A stretch of 64,000 bases of DNA, taken from positions 1 through 64,000 of the forward strand of contig JAHBVV010000013.1 in NCBI GenBank assembly GCA_019637335.1, in the 5' to 3' direction. Below are positions 19,525 through 28,646 of this stretch, piece after piece. Numbering within the stretch: position 1 is the stretch's first letter; each line of letters begins with the position of its first letter. The notes beneath the pieces are model-generated. The model was not told where the DNA came from and searched no databases. It worked only from the letters and a program-made list of their open reading frames with translations. The DNA is from Candidatus Hydrogenedentota bacterium (GTDB taxonomy: Bacteria; Hydrogenedentota; Hydrogenedentia; Hydrogenedentales; JAEUWI01). The position numbers and the translations under genes were made by a program.

Positions 19525-20577
19525 TCATTGCGACAGGCGCGTCAGTATCCGCCCGACCATGCCGGCCGTGTAGTCCACTATGGCGGTGAGCCGCGAATAG
19601 GGCATCCGGCGCGGCCCCAGCACGCCGATCATGCCGACCGGCTCGCCCTTACAGTAATAGGGCGACGCAATCACGCTGATGTCGTCCAGGCCGGACGCGC
19701 CCTCGATGCGCCCGATATGAATCGAACTGTTGACCCGATCCCGATCGGAGAGCGCGTGGCGGAGCATGTCCAGCAGAACAGTGCGCTCCTCCATCAGGCC
19801 CAGCACCTCGCGCGCCTTGCCCAGGTCCTGGAATTCAGGCTGATCAAACAAGTGCGACGCGCCCTCCAGGTACAGTTGCGCCGGCCGCTGGGGCGGCGCC
19901 AGACCAAGCACCCTGAGCGCCAACTCGGCAATCTTGCGCTGTTCGTCCAGGAAGTCCTTGAGCCGGCTTTCGATAGTCTTCGCAAGCCCGTCAAGCCGCG
20001 CGCCATACAAGTGATCATTCAAGAACTGCGTAAGCTTCTGTAACTCTTCGGGATAAATCCCCTCTTTCAACTGGACGGTAAGCGTCCGAACCCGGCTGTA
20101 GTTGTCCACTATCAGGATCGCGACCCGCTCGGGCCCGACCTGCATAACCTCCAGGCGTTTCACATACGCGTGATCGTCGCTGGGCGCCTCGGCCAGCCCC
20201 GCCTGATTGGAGATCAGCGCCAGGAGCTGGCTCGTATGCCGCAACACATCGTCCGCGTCGCTGAGCCGTTCGGTGAATTCCTCCTCGATGCGGCTCCGCT
20301 CGCGAATCGTAAGTTCATGCACCTGCATGAGATAATTCACATAGTAGCGGTACCCGGCGTCCGTGGGAATTCGCCCCGAACTGGTGTGGATTTGCTGGAG
20401 AAACCCCAGCTCCTCCAAATCCGCCATCACGTTGCGGACCGTGGCCGGGCTGAGCCCGAGATCGAATCGCTTTACCACGGAGCGAGAGCCTACGGGCTCG
20501 GCCGACAGAATATAGCTGTTTACAACGGCCTGCAGTATAAGCTGTTCACGTTCATTGAGATCGCGCACATCCGTCAT
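19525..20577 (-). CDS. hrcA: Heat-inducible repressor HrcA
   Basis: The 350-residue repressor of class I heat-shock genes binds CIRCE and depends on chaperones for folding. An N-terminal winged helix (LNEREQLILQAVVNSYI, then PVGSRSVVKRFDLGLSPATVRNVMADLEELG) is followed by a GAF-like domain and a C-terminal region with SPYYCKGEPVGMIGVLGP. I place the start at ATG 20577 rather than the in-frame ATG at 20604, because the latter lies inside the CIRCE operator and the shorter form matches family length. It is first gene of the operon. Confidence 0.95.
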   Translation of the reverse strand: MTDVRDLNEREQLILQAVVNSYILSAEPVGSRSVVKRFDLGLSPATVRNVMADLEELGFLQQIHTSSGRIPTDAGYRYYVNYLMQVHELTIRERSRIEEEFTERLSDADDVLRHTSQLLALISNQAGLAEAPSDDHAYVKRLEVMQVGPERVAILIVDNYSRVRTLTVQLKEGIYPEELQKLTQFLNDHLYGARLDGLAKTIESRLKDFLDEQRKIAELALRVLGLAPPQRPAQLYLEGASHLFDQPEFQDLGKAREVLGLMEERTVLLDMLRHALSDRDRVNSSIHIGRIEGASGLDDISVIASPYYCKGEPVGMIGVLGPRRMPYSRLTAIVDYTAGMVGRILTRLSQ

Positions 20578-20593
20578 GGCGGGGTACCTGGGT

Positions 20594-20620
20594 TTAGCAC
20601 TCATCCTGTTCGAGTGCTAA
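20594..20620 (-). promoter_or_regulatory. CIRCE operator of hrcA-grpE-dnaK-dnaJ
   Basis: A perfect CIRCE: TTAGCACTC (20594-20602), nine spacer bases, GAGTGCTAA (20612-20620). It ends 17 bases upstream of the preferred hrcA start, in the leader position where HrcA is known to block transcription. Confidence 0.97.
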
Positions 20621-20746
20621 CAGCTGACCCAAGTCTAACATACGCCCGAGGGTGTGTCAAGCCAACTGCCAGGGCAATCATTTAAGCCCGATCAAGGTAT
20701 TTGGGCGTAAACTTGAGTTGATTTGGAGCCTTGAATCAATGAAAGT

Positions 20747-20812
20747 GAGCGTGTTGGAGCGCCGGCATCTTTGCCGGCAAGGATGCCAGCGCTCCAACAC
20801 GCGCTCTTTTTT
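20747..20812 (+). terminator. Strong hairpin with T run, no gene upstream
   Basis: Long arms (about 20747-20769 with 20782-20806, one small bulge) flank a nested GCCGGC-type loop and are followed on the plus strand by six T residues. It looks like a Rho-independent terminator, but the only upstream gene (hrcA) is on the other strand. The rest of 20621-21004 contains no gene. It could terminate a small RNA, act as a leader attenuator for cfa, or be a dispersed hairpin repeat. Confidence 0.55.
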
Positions 20813-21004
20813 ACATTTCAGGTGGTTCGTATGGCGCTCGGCTCGGGCAGGACGTTTGAATTCGATTGCCCTGAGCCAACCGCCCCGGTCCCGCGCAGTC
20901 GCCGGGCACGTTGCGCCGGGCGCCCGGCGGTCGATATAAGGATAGGCCTTCGTCGGGTTCAATCGGGTTTAGTTGTTGCTTTGGGTTGGGAGGTACGGTA
21001 CAGA

Positions 21005-22156
21005 ATGGAACATCATGGTCAGGCCCCAATCGTGTTTCGCGCCGCCGGCTCGCCCCGGGATACGGTGCGGGACCTGCTGGCGACGGTGGACATCCGCGAG
21101 AACGGCGATCGTCCCTGGGATCTTCGCGTGCACGATCCGCGGGTCTACCGCCGCTTTCTGCGGGAGGGCCGCCTCGGCCTGGGCGAAAGCTATATGGACG
21201 GCGATTGGGATTGCGACGACCTGGCGGAGCTGTTTAACCGGGTGCTTCGCGCCGATTTCACCGATCGCGTGGACTGGTGGCGCGTGATCATACCGGTGCT
21301 GCGGGCCCATCTCGAAAACCCCCAGCGCCGATCGCGCGCGCGGGAGGTGGCGGAGCGGCACTACGATCTCGGGAACAATCTTTTCGAGAAGATGCTCGAC
21401 CCGCGCATGGTCTATTCCTGTGCCTACTGGAAGAACGCGGCGGATCTGGCGACCGCCCAGGAACACAAGCTGGACCTGGTCTGCCGCAAACTGGGGCTGC
21501 AACCGGGCATGCGCGTTCTGGATGTCGGGTGTGGCTGGGGATCCTTTGCGGCCTTCGCGGCGGAACGGTACGGGGTGGAGGTGGACGGCATCACCATCTC
21601 GGTCGAGCAGCGGGCGCTGGCGGAAGCGCGCTGCGCGGGGCATCCGGTCCGCATTCATCTCCAGGACTACCGCGACTGCAACGGCCAGTGGGACCGGGTC
21701 GTCTCCATCGGCATGCTGGAGCATGTCGGCGTCAAGAACTACGCGGCGTACATGGACCGCGTGCGCGGGTGGCTCACGCCGGACGGCCTGGCGCTCGTAC
21801 ACAGCATCGTGGGGCGCTATCCGGTGCGCCGGGGCGATCCGTGGGTCACGAAATACATCTTTCCCAATGGCATGACGCCGACGCCCAGCCAGCTCGGCGC
21901 GGCGCTGGAGCGGCGGCTGGTCCTGGAGGATGTGCACAACATCGGCGCGGACTACGACCGGACGCTGTTGGCGTGGTGGGAGAATTTCGACCGCCACTGG
22001 CCCGAACTGCGCGATCAGTATGGCGATCGCTTCTACCGCATGTGGCGTTACTTTTTGCACTACACCGCGGGCTCCTTCCGCGCGCGCTACAACAACGTCT
22101 GGCAGATGGTGCTTTCGCCCCGGGGCGTCCCGGGCGGCTACGAGGCCGTGCGCTGA
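21005..22156 (+). CDS. cfa: Cyclopropane-fatty-acyl-phospholipid synthase
   Basis: This 383-residue S-adenosylmethionine-dependent enzyme adds a methylene bridge to unsaturated acyl chains of membrane phospholipids. The N-terminal region (GLGESYMDGDWDCDDL near 58) and the SAM-binding loop VLDVGCGWGSFAAFAAERYG (about 175) are diagnostic. RHYDLGNNLFEKMLDPRMVYSCAYW, with the family's YDLGN and MVYSCAYW words, precedes them. GMLEHVGVKNY and the C-terminal RMWRYFLHYTAGSFRAR complete the family. The ATG at 21005 is chosen by homology. The stop overlaps the start of the next gene (TGATG). Confidence 0.95.
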   Translation: MEHHGQAPIVFRAAGSPRDTVRDLLATVDIRENGDRPWDLRVHDPRVYRRFLREGRLGLGESYMDGDWDCDDLAELFNRVLRADFTDRVDWWRVIIPVLRAHLENPQRRSRAREVAERHYDLGNNLFEKMLDPRMVYSCAYWKNAADLATAQEHKLDLVCRKLGLQPGMRVLDVGCGWGSFAAFAAERYGVEVDGITISVEQRALAEARCAGHPVRIHLQDYRDCNGQWDRVVSIGMLEHVGVKNYAAYMDRVRGWLTPDGLALVHSIVGRYPVRRGDPWVTKYIFPNGMTPTPSQLGAALERRLVLEDVHNIGADYDRTLLAWWENFDRHWPELRDQYGDRFYRMWRYFLHYTAGSFRARYNNVWQMVLSPRGVPGGYEAVR

Positions 22157-23253
22157 TGCGCGTCCTGTTCAACGCCATGCAGGCTGGCAACCAGAGTGGC
22201 ACGGGCCGCTACGTGGAGGAGCTCATCCCGCACCTGCTAGCGCTCGAGAACCCGCCCGAACTTACCGTGTGGTGGCCGGAGCGGGCGCCCGCGCCCAGCT
22301 GGGCCGATCGCGTGGATCTCGTCCCGCAGCGGCGCGGACTCTGGAACCGGCTTGCCCTGGAGCGGGCGGCGCAGCGGGCCCGCGACCGCTTTGACATTGT
22401 GCACTACCCCGCCAGCATCGGCCCGCTGGACGGGGGGGACAACGTCGTGTTGACGGTCCACGATTGCATTTTCATGCGGCATCCGGAATGGTTCCGGTGG
22501 GAACGCGCGCGCTATTACCGCTGGGCGGGGCTTCGGAGCGCGCGGCGCGCGGGGCGCATCATCGCCGATTCGGAGGCGACCGCCGGCGACGTGGCGGCGT
22601 ACATGGGTATCCCGCGCGATCGCATTGACGTGGTTCCGCTCGCCGCCAGCGATCGATTTCGCCCGGCGCCCGTGGAGGAGATTGCCGCCGCGCGCGCGCG
22701 GCATGGACTCCCGGAACGCTTCGTGCTCTACACGGGCACCCTGGAGCCGCGCAAGAACCTGGCCGCCCTCGTTCGCGCGTGGGACGCCGCGGCGAAGGAC
22801 ATTCCCGACGCGCTGGTGATCGCCGGCCGCGCGGGATGGAAGACGTCGGGCCTGCATGAAGCAATCCGCGCCGCGCGCCACCGGGAACGCATCCTGCTGA
22901 CCGGGTTTATTCCAGACGCGGACCTGCCCGCGCTCCTCAGCGGCGCGCGCGCCTTTGTCTGGCCGAGCCGCTACGAGGGCTTCGGCCTTCCCGTGCTCGA
23001 AGCGATGGCGTGCGGCGCGCCCGTGATAACCGCCGACTGTTCCAGCCTGCCCGAGGTCGCCGGCGACGCGGCGGTGCTGGTCGATCCCAACGATGAGGCG
23101 GCCCTTTCCCGGGCGATCCGCGCGATCTGCCTCGACGATGAAGCGCGCGCGCGGCTGTCCGTCTCCGGACTGCGCCGCGCCTCCGAATTCACGTGGCGGC
23201 GCTGCGCCGAGCAGACGTGCGCCACGTACGCGCGGGTCATTCAATCGCGGTAG
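22156..23253 (+). CDS. Glycosyltransferase family 4
   Basis: The 365-residue GT-B glycosyltransferase has the N-terminal acceptor domain with SGTGRYVEELIPHLL and the nucleotide-sugar domain with LYTGTLEPRKNLAALVRAW, then RYEGFGLPVLEAMACGAPVI carrying the conserved glutamates. It is predicted cytoplasmic or membrane-associated, using NDP-sugar donors. The ATG overlaps the cfa stop by one base, implying coupled translation. The pairing with a lipid-modifying enzyme hints at glycolipid or envelope work, but donor and acceptor are not readable from sequence. Confidence 0.9.
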   Translation: MRVLFNAMQAGNQSGTGRYVEELIPHLLALENPPELTVWWPERAPAPSWADRVDLVPQRRGLWNRLALERAAQRARDRFDIVHYPASIGPLDGGDNVVLTVHDCIFMRHPEWFRWERARYYRWAGLRSARRAGRIIADSEATAGDVAAYMGIPRDRIDVVPLAASDRFRPAPVEEIAAARARHGLPERFVLYTGTLEPRKNLAALVRAWDAAAKDIPDALVIAGRAGWKTSGLHEAIRAARHRERILLTGFIPDADLPALLSGARAFVWPSRYEGFGLPVLEAMACGAPVITADCSSLPEVAGDAAVLVDPNDEAALSRAIRAICLDDEARARLSVSGLRRASEFTWRRCAEQTCATYARVIQSR

Positions 23254-23277
23254 ACCCACAACCGGCCACAACCCCGG

Positions 23278-24885
23278 CTACCGGTTGAGCCGCATCCGGA
23301 CTTTTTCCGCCGTCGGATAGCCCGCGGGATGCGCCGCGTGCGCGGGCGCGTGGTCCCCCCGCGCCGTGACGGGCCTCACCGATCCGGAGGGGGCGGATGG
23401 GCGGGAAACCTGGCCCGCCGGGGACCCGGGGGGCGGAGTCGTCGCGGACTGCGGCCCGAGCGGCGGGAGGGTGAGGCGCTGCCGGCCCTCCGTGTCCAGG
23501 CGCTCGCGGACCTGCTGTTTGATCGGGTTGGCAATCCGATCCTCGTAGCGCTGTTCGAGGCGGCCGAGGCCCTTGCGCTGGCGCACGAAGCGGCCGTAGT
23601 CCTCGTCCACCTCGACCCGAAACGCGACGTCGCGCGCGGCCAGCTCGTGCTTCAGGCGCGGAGAAAAGTCTCCCATCGTCCACACCGCGAAAGGCGCGTC
23701 GGGCGCGAAGTCCCGCCCCATCTCCGAAGCCATGGAGAAATGGATATCCGCTTCGCGCGTCCAGATAAGGTAGTCCTGAATCATGGGGGCGACCACGGGG
23801 CCGTCCTCAATCTCGAAGACCAGGACGCCATCCCAGTGCTGGAGGCGTTCCAGGGGCTCGGCGCCGTTGTGGTGCAGCGCGAGCACCTGCGCGAGCCGCA
23901 CGGCGGTCCGTGCGTATTCCGCGCTGTCAATCGTGTTGGCCCAGTCCACAAACGCCGCCCGATCCGCCACGCCCGGCATCGCGCGCAACGCCTCGGCGAC
24001 GCCCTCGCGCATCCGTCCACTGAAATGCGGGTGATTCCGGAACTCCTGAATCATGCCGCGCGGCACGTCGATTTTTCGGAGCATGCGCCGCGCCGTGCGC
24101 GGAAACACGTCCTTCCGGAGCGCGGCCACGGCCCGGCCCAGGTTGCCGTCGCCGATGTTTCCCACCTCGGTGCTGAGATCATAGGTTATATCCACATAGG
24201 CGTCGCCCACCTCGGGAACCAGGCCGCCCATCCACACGCCCCACCCGACTCGTCTTAACTCGTCGCGCAGGGCCGCGTTGTCCGTATCGTCATCCACATT
24301 CAGCCGTCGGGCAAGCAGCTTCCGCGCGCCATCTATCCCCAGGCTCCGGCGGATGTACACCCGCGGCCCGTACTCGAACAGGTCACCCGCCGCCGCAAGT
24401 TTCCCCGCGTAGTCCGCGATTTCGCTGGGCACCGCCTCGATCGCATACAGCGGGTCAAATACAACCCGCTTCAGCTTTCGGTACGGCGCTGACGCGAGCT
24501 GCTTCATGCTGTAGTTGAACCCCACGAGGGCCCCGGTGCGCTTGGGCGTATCCTGAAGCAGGTCCAGCGCGCGCAACTCCTGGATAGCCACGATCAGCGC
24601 GTCTTTTCCCAATGCCTCGGCGTCGCCCAGCGGCGACCGGATCACGTAGTGGTTGGTCGCGCCATCGTTGCGAACCTCGGGGTCCACGGTGAACAACTCC
24701 CCCGTCAGGAGGTACTCCGGGAGCAGGTCCGCCGCGTTCAGCACCGGGGGCGTCTCGTAATCGCCTTCGAGGGCGGGCGCGCCCGTGCCGGGATCGGGTT
24801 GGCCCTGCGCCCAGGCGCCCGGGGCGAGACCCAGCACAAATATCAGGGCCAGCGGCGCCCGGCGGCGGAGTTCGGCGATACGCAT
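23278..24885 (-). CDS. Secreted protein of unknown function
   Basis: The protein has 535 residues with a signal peptide (about residues 1-27, APLALIFVLGLAPGAWAQ). I recognise no family. The mature part is mostly helical and charged, with about 330 residues of ordered sequence rich in Asp/Arg and a Pro/Thr/Ser-rich, probably disordered tail (about 465-520). Many lines such as YVDITYDLSTEVGNIGDGNLG suggest a folded envelope protein. It is convergent with the GT4 gene, 24 bases apart, and divergent from the GT2-methyltransferase. The start at 24885 is chosen for the signal peptide. Confidence 0.7.
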   Translation of the reverse strand: MRIAELRRRAPLALIFVLGLAPGAWAQGQPDPGTGAPALEGDYETPPVLNAADLLPEYLLTGELFTVDPEVRNDGATNHYVIRSPLGDAEALGKDALIVAIQELRALDLLQDTPKRTGALVGFNYSMKQLASAPYRKLKRVVFDPLYAIEAVPSEIADYAGKLAAAGDLFEYGPRVYIRRSLGIDGARKLLARRLNVDDDTDNAALRDELRRVGWGVWMGGLVPEVGDAYVDITYDLSTEVGNIGDGNLGRAVAALRKDVFPRTARRMLRKIDVPRGMIQEFRNHPHFSGRMREGVAEALRAMPGVADRAAFVDWANTIDSAEYARTAVRLAQVLALHHNGAEPLERLQHWDGVLVFEIEDGPVVAPMIQDYLIWTREADIHFSMASEMGRDFAPDAPFAVWTMGDFSPRLKHELAARDVAFRVEVDEDYGRFVRQRKGLGRLEQRYEDRIANPIKQQVRERLDTEGRQRLTLPPLGPQSATTPPPGSPAGQVSRPSAPSGSVRPVTARGDHAPAHAAHPAGYPTAEKVRMRLNR

Positions 24886-25015
24886 CCTGCAAAGCCTCCA
24901 CAGTGGCGGCGGTTTCGCCCGGGGCATGCCCGAGTGGCGCCGCAACGAAAGAATATAATCCAGTATAACAGGCCCGGGCGGATCCCGAGACCGCACTCAT
25001 GGTAGAGTGTGCGCC

Positions 25016-26341
25016 ATGTCACGCACCACCCAAAACGCCGCCATCGACCTATCGATCATCATACCCAGCAAGAACGAAGGGCCGAACCTCGACGCGTTGT
25101 TGCCCGCCCTTCAGGAGGCCCTGCGGGAACTCGATATTCACGCCGAGATCCTGGTCGTCGATGCGGCGTCGGACGATGGCGCGCCGGATATTGTCGCCTC
25201 GCATGGCGCCCGATACCTGGCGGAACAGGGAACAGGATATGGCAACGCCATATTGACCGGCGCGCGCCATGCCCTCGGTAGGTATATTCTGACCATGGAC
25301 GCGGATCATTCACATCCCGCACGGTTTATTTCCGACCTCTGGCATGCGCGGGAGCGCGCGGATCTGATCATCGCCTCGCGCTATACGGTCGGCGGCAGCG
25401 CGGATCAGCCCTTTATCCGGTTGTGTCTGAGCAAGCTGCTCAACGCGTTTTTTCGGATTGGTCTGGATTTGCCTGCGTCGGATCTTTCCAGCGGTTTTCG
25501 ACTGTATCACAGCCGCGTTTTTCGTCGGTTTGAGCCAAAATACACGAGTTTCGTGATGCTTGTGGAAGTCCTCCTCCACGCGCTACGGGACGGGCGCGAC
25601 GTCGCAGAAATCCCATTCCAATACGCACCCCGCGACCACGGCGTCTCCAACGCGCGCGTCATCCTGTTCGGCATCGAGTACTGCCGGCTCTTCCACCAGA
25701 TGTGGCGCATACGAAATTCCTGCACCTTTCCCGATTACGACTGGCGCGCCTACCGAAGCCGGATTCCGTTGCAGCGCTGGTGGCACCACCGGCGGGTCCA
25801 TCATATTCTGCGCTTCACCGCCGGTGAGCTCCCGCTTATCGATGTGGGGTGCGGGAGTTCGCGAATCCTGGGGATGCTGCCGCCCGGCGCCGTGGGGGTG
25901 GATATGCACCTGGGGAAGCTCCGCTTCCAGCGGCGGTCCGGGAAGCCGCGGCTCCAGGCCGATGGTTGCCGGCTGCCGTTTGCCGATGCCACCGTGGGGA
26001 CCATCGTGAATTCGCAGGTCATCGAACACATTCCGGACGAGGGCGGCGCGCTGCTCGACGAGTTCGCGCGGGTGCTGCGGCCCGGCGGAGAGTTGATCAT
26101 CGGCACGCCGGACTACGGGCGGTGGGAATGGCGCGTGACGGAGTGGGTATACGACCGGGTCGTGCCGGACGCCTATGGGCAGGAGCACGTGAACCCCTAT
26201 ACATTCGAGACGCTCACCAGCGCGTTGCGGGCGCGGGGTTTTGAAATCCTTGACCACGCGTACATCGCCCGGGGCGAGTTGATTGTGAAGGCGCGAAAGC
26301 ACGGCGATCCGGTGGGGGATATCGATGCCATGGCGATATAG
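25016..26341 (+). CDS. GT2 glycosyltransferase fused to SAM methyltransferase
   Basis: The protein has 441 residues in two parts. Residues about 10-230 are a family 2 GT-A transferase of the dolichyl-phosphate-mannose-synthase type (LSIIIPSKNEGPNLDALLPA, MDADHSHP as the metal-binding DxD region, SSGFRLYHSRVF). Residues about 265-430 are a class I SAM methyltransferase (LIDVGCGSSRIL, then QVIEHIPDEGGALLDEFARVLRPGGELIIGTPDY). No membrane segments are seen between them. The fusion suggests transfer of a sugar to a lipid or glycan and methylation of the product or carrier; this is inference. The ATG at 25016 is preferred; a GTG three codons upstream is possible. Confidence 0.88.
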   Translation: MSRTTQNAAIDLSIIIPSKNEGPNLDALLPALQEALRELDIHAEILVVDAASDDGAPDIVASHGARYLAEQGTGYGNAILTGARHALGRYILTMDADHSHPARFISDLWHARERADLIIASRYTVGGSADQPFIRLCLSKLLNAFFRIGLDLPASDLSSGFRLYHSRVFRRFEPKYTSFVMLVEVLLHALRDGRDVAEIPFQYAPRDHGVSNARVILFGIEYCRLFHQMWRIRNSCTFPDYDWRAYRSRIPLQRWWHHRRVHHILRFTAGELPLIDVGCGSSRILGMLPPGAVGVDMHLGKLRFQRRSGKPRLQADGCRLPFADATVGTIVNSQVIEHIPDEGGALLDEFARVLRPGGELIIGTPDYGRWEWRVTEWVYDRVVPDAYGQEHVNPYTFETLTSALRARGFEILDHAYIARGELIVKARKHGDPVGDIDAMAI

Positions 26342-26359
26342 CCCGGCATTCCTGTGGCT

Positions 26360-26843
26360 CATCCGGTTTGAGGGTACATCGGCAACGATGGCGGCAAATA
26401 GGAGTAGTTTGCTGGGTTCTCTTTTCCGGGCGGCGATGCTATGAGCGGATAGAAGATTCTCTGGAGCTTGTCTGTAGCGCAGACGGTATACTCGGCAGCA
26501 GAAACGCATTCTTTCGGCCCGAAGGGCCAACGCAGTTTTCAGCCCCGGGCAACGCCCGGGGTTTGAGCGGCGGGTTTGTTGTACGCCCTGAAAGGGCAGC
26601 ACAGTTGAACTTCAGAAACGCTGGACTGGATCACCACTGCGCTGCCCTTTCAGGGCGGGGAACGTGGTGTCCCCGTGTTCCCCGGGCGTTGCCCAGGGCT
26701 GGGAGCTGCACTGGCCCTTCGGGCCGAAAGACCAGTCGATACGATTACTCCGACAGAGGCCCCAACCAGCATACATTGGCGGTTCCGGATAATTCGGGCA
26801 CGGAGAAACGCCTGTGAATAGTCCCGTACGCTCAAACCGGATG
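26360..26843. repeat. 484-bp imperfect inverted repeat (MITE-like or structured RNA)
   Basis: The spacer between two convergent genes is filled by a long imperfect palindrome. Ends match over 18 bases with one mismatch (26360-26377 with 26826-26843). Inner pairs are 26511-26529 with 26712-26730, 26545-26561 with 26680-26696 approximately, and 26584-26600 with 26641-26657. The centre is near 26620. No open reading frame inside looks real. I saw no clear target duplication. It could be a non-autonomous transposon or a large hairpin working as a two-way terminator. Confidence 0.8.
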
Positions 26844-26853
26844 ATCCATTTCT

Positions 26854-28272
26854 TCACTCCCCCCGCATCTCCATCTCGGCGCGCTCTCTTGCCAGGATGT
26901 CGAGCGCCTCCGCCGGCGGTACGGCATTGGGCGGGCTGAGGTAGCTGCCCAGCACCCCCGCCAGCGCCGCGCAAATCACGGCCGGTATGCTGGGGTTGCC
27001 CCAGAAAGCGATCCAGGCGGGCACGTTCAGGACTACAATGGCGCAGAGGGCGCCACCGGCCAAGGCGGCGATACCGCCCTGCCAGGTGGCCCGCTTCCAG
27101 TACCGGCCCATCATGGCGCAGACAAACAGGCCGCTCAGCACCAGCGATATCATGTACTGGATGTAGTCGATGATGCCGGTGGCGGCGAGGGTAAAGAGCA
27201 GCGCCAGTCCGGTAATGCCCGCCACACCCCAGCGCGACGCGGCGACGGCCTTTTCGCGGGCGGGCATGCGACCGGCAAACAGGATCCATACGTCGCGCAG
27301 CAGGATGGACACCGCCGCAATGACATCCGAACTGGCTGAAGACAGGGTGGCGCTCAGCCCGGCGATCAGGACTGCGAGACCCAGGCCGGCGGGCAGCACC
27401 TCCGAGGCGACGAAGGGGAAGGCGAAATTGGCGTTTTCGAGGCCGGGGTCGAGTTGGAAAGCGGCCATGCCGATGATGGCGGGAATGAAGGAAAAAAGAA
27501 GATACAGGAGGCCGCTCAGGTAAAAGCTCCTCTTGACCGTCTGTTCGGAGTCGGACGAATAGATGCGCTGGCGAAATGCCGGGGTGGCCATCACGCCCAC
27601 AAAAATGGCGAACGCCAGTGACGCCGAGGGCAACAATTGCCCGCCCCGAAGAAAAGCAAATTGCTCCGGCTGCGCAAAGTCGACCACTCCGCTGAATCCG
27701 CCTGTCCCCGCGACGGCCATGCCCGCAATGAGCAAGAAGCCCACAAACAAAACGACGGCCTGCAAGGTGTCGGTCCACACCACCGCCATGTAGCCGCCGA
27801 TAACGACATAAACCCCAAATCCCAGGGCGACGATGATCTTGGCGTAGAGCAGGTCGATGCCCACAACCCAGGCCAGGTACATGCCGCCGCCCAGGATGTG
27901 CGCCCCAAGCCAGCCCGCCGAGGCAAGCACCATGATCAGGGCGATCAGGCTTTTGAGGGTCTTGTTGGCGCCGTAATAAAAAGCGATCTCCTCCGCAAAG
28001 GTCATGAAATTGTACCTCCGCACATGACCAAACAGCGCCGCCAGCAGCAGGATGCCCGCCGCGCCGCCGATGCCATAGAGGGAACCGGCCCAGCCGTCGC
28101 TGTACCCTTTACCGATCGCGCCCATGCTCGACCCGGTGCCCACCATCGTGGCGACGGTGGTGCCGAGCATGAGAAAAAGCGGCACGCGGCGATCGCCGAG
28201 CAGAAAATCTTCCCCCGATGCCTGCCGGCGGGAGAGGCGGACGCTCAGGGCAATCAGTGCGGCGATGTACAC
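26854..28272 (-). CDS. Sodium:solute symporter (SSS family), start uncertain
   Basis: This is an inner-membrane transporter of the SSS/SLC5 family with about 12-13 hydrophobic segments across 472 residues. Family motifs are GTGSSMGAIGKGYSDG near 45, GGYMAVVWTDTLQAVVLFVG near 160 and LIAGLSATLSSASSDVIAAVS near 310, which forms part of the sodium site. The GTG at 28272 falls inside the first membrane helix: in-frame codons upstream continue it (GLFLTAFLV) but reach a stop without an ATG, GTG or TTG. A strong ribosome site with ATG lies about 95 bases upstream in another frame, so a frameshift or unusual start is possible. The substrate is unknown. Confidence 0.85.
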   Translation of the reverse strand: MYIAALIALSVRLSRRQASGEDFLLGDRRVPLFLMLGTTVATMVGTGSSMGAIGKGYSDGWAGSLYGIGGAAGILLLAALFGHVRRYNFMTFAEEIAFYYGANKTLKSLIALIMVLASAGWLGAHILGGGMYLAWVVGIDLLYAKIIVALGFGVYVVIGGYMAVVWTDTLQAVVLFVGFLLIAGMAVAGTGGFSGVVDFAQPEQFAFLRGGQLLPSASLAFAIFVGVMATPAFRQRIYSSDSEQTVKRSFYLSGLLYLLFSFIPAIIGMAAFQLDPGLENANFAFPFVASEVLPAGLGLAVLIAGLSATLSSASSDVIAAVSILLRDVWILFAGRMPAREKAVAASRWGVAGITGLALLFTLAATGIIDYIQYMISLVLSGLFVCAMMGRYWKRATWQGGIAALAGGALCAIVVLNVPAWIAFWGNPSIPAVICAALAGVLGSYLSPPNAVPPAEALDILARERAEMEMRGE

Positions 28273-28646
28273 CAGGAAAGCGGTCAGAAACAGGCCGGCA
28301 CTTATGGGCGGTATAGTTCGGCTGTGGGAGGATAGGGATTCAATAACGATGCGGTTGCCGAAATTCCCATGCGCTTTGATTCTTCCCCCTCGGAGCAGCG
28401 GGCCTGCGCGAGGAACGGCGCATGGCTGTTCTCACGCCCGCCAACGGCCAAGTTAAGAAACATGGGGCTACCCTCCAGACTATCTCCTGCCCCCGATATA
28501 CACCAGACGCCGCGCGGCCTTCAATGCGCGGTTCAGCGCGGCGGATGATTCCGGCGCCCGGGACACGGTACAATACCGGTTCGCTCCACGCGCCCGATCA
28601 GTGGCGCGTGATTCCACACATAATCCCCACACGAGGTTCTGTTTCC
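28273..28646. other. Divergent spacer between symporter and PHP gene
   Basis: This 374-base region holds the likely true N-terminal codons of the symporter on the minus strand (up to about 28370, including a purine-rich ribosome site followed by an ATG in another frame). Nearer 28647 it must contain the promoter of the PHP gene on the plus strand. No other gene is seen. Confidence 0.45.
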
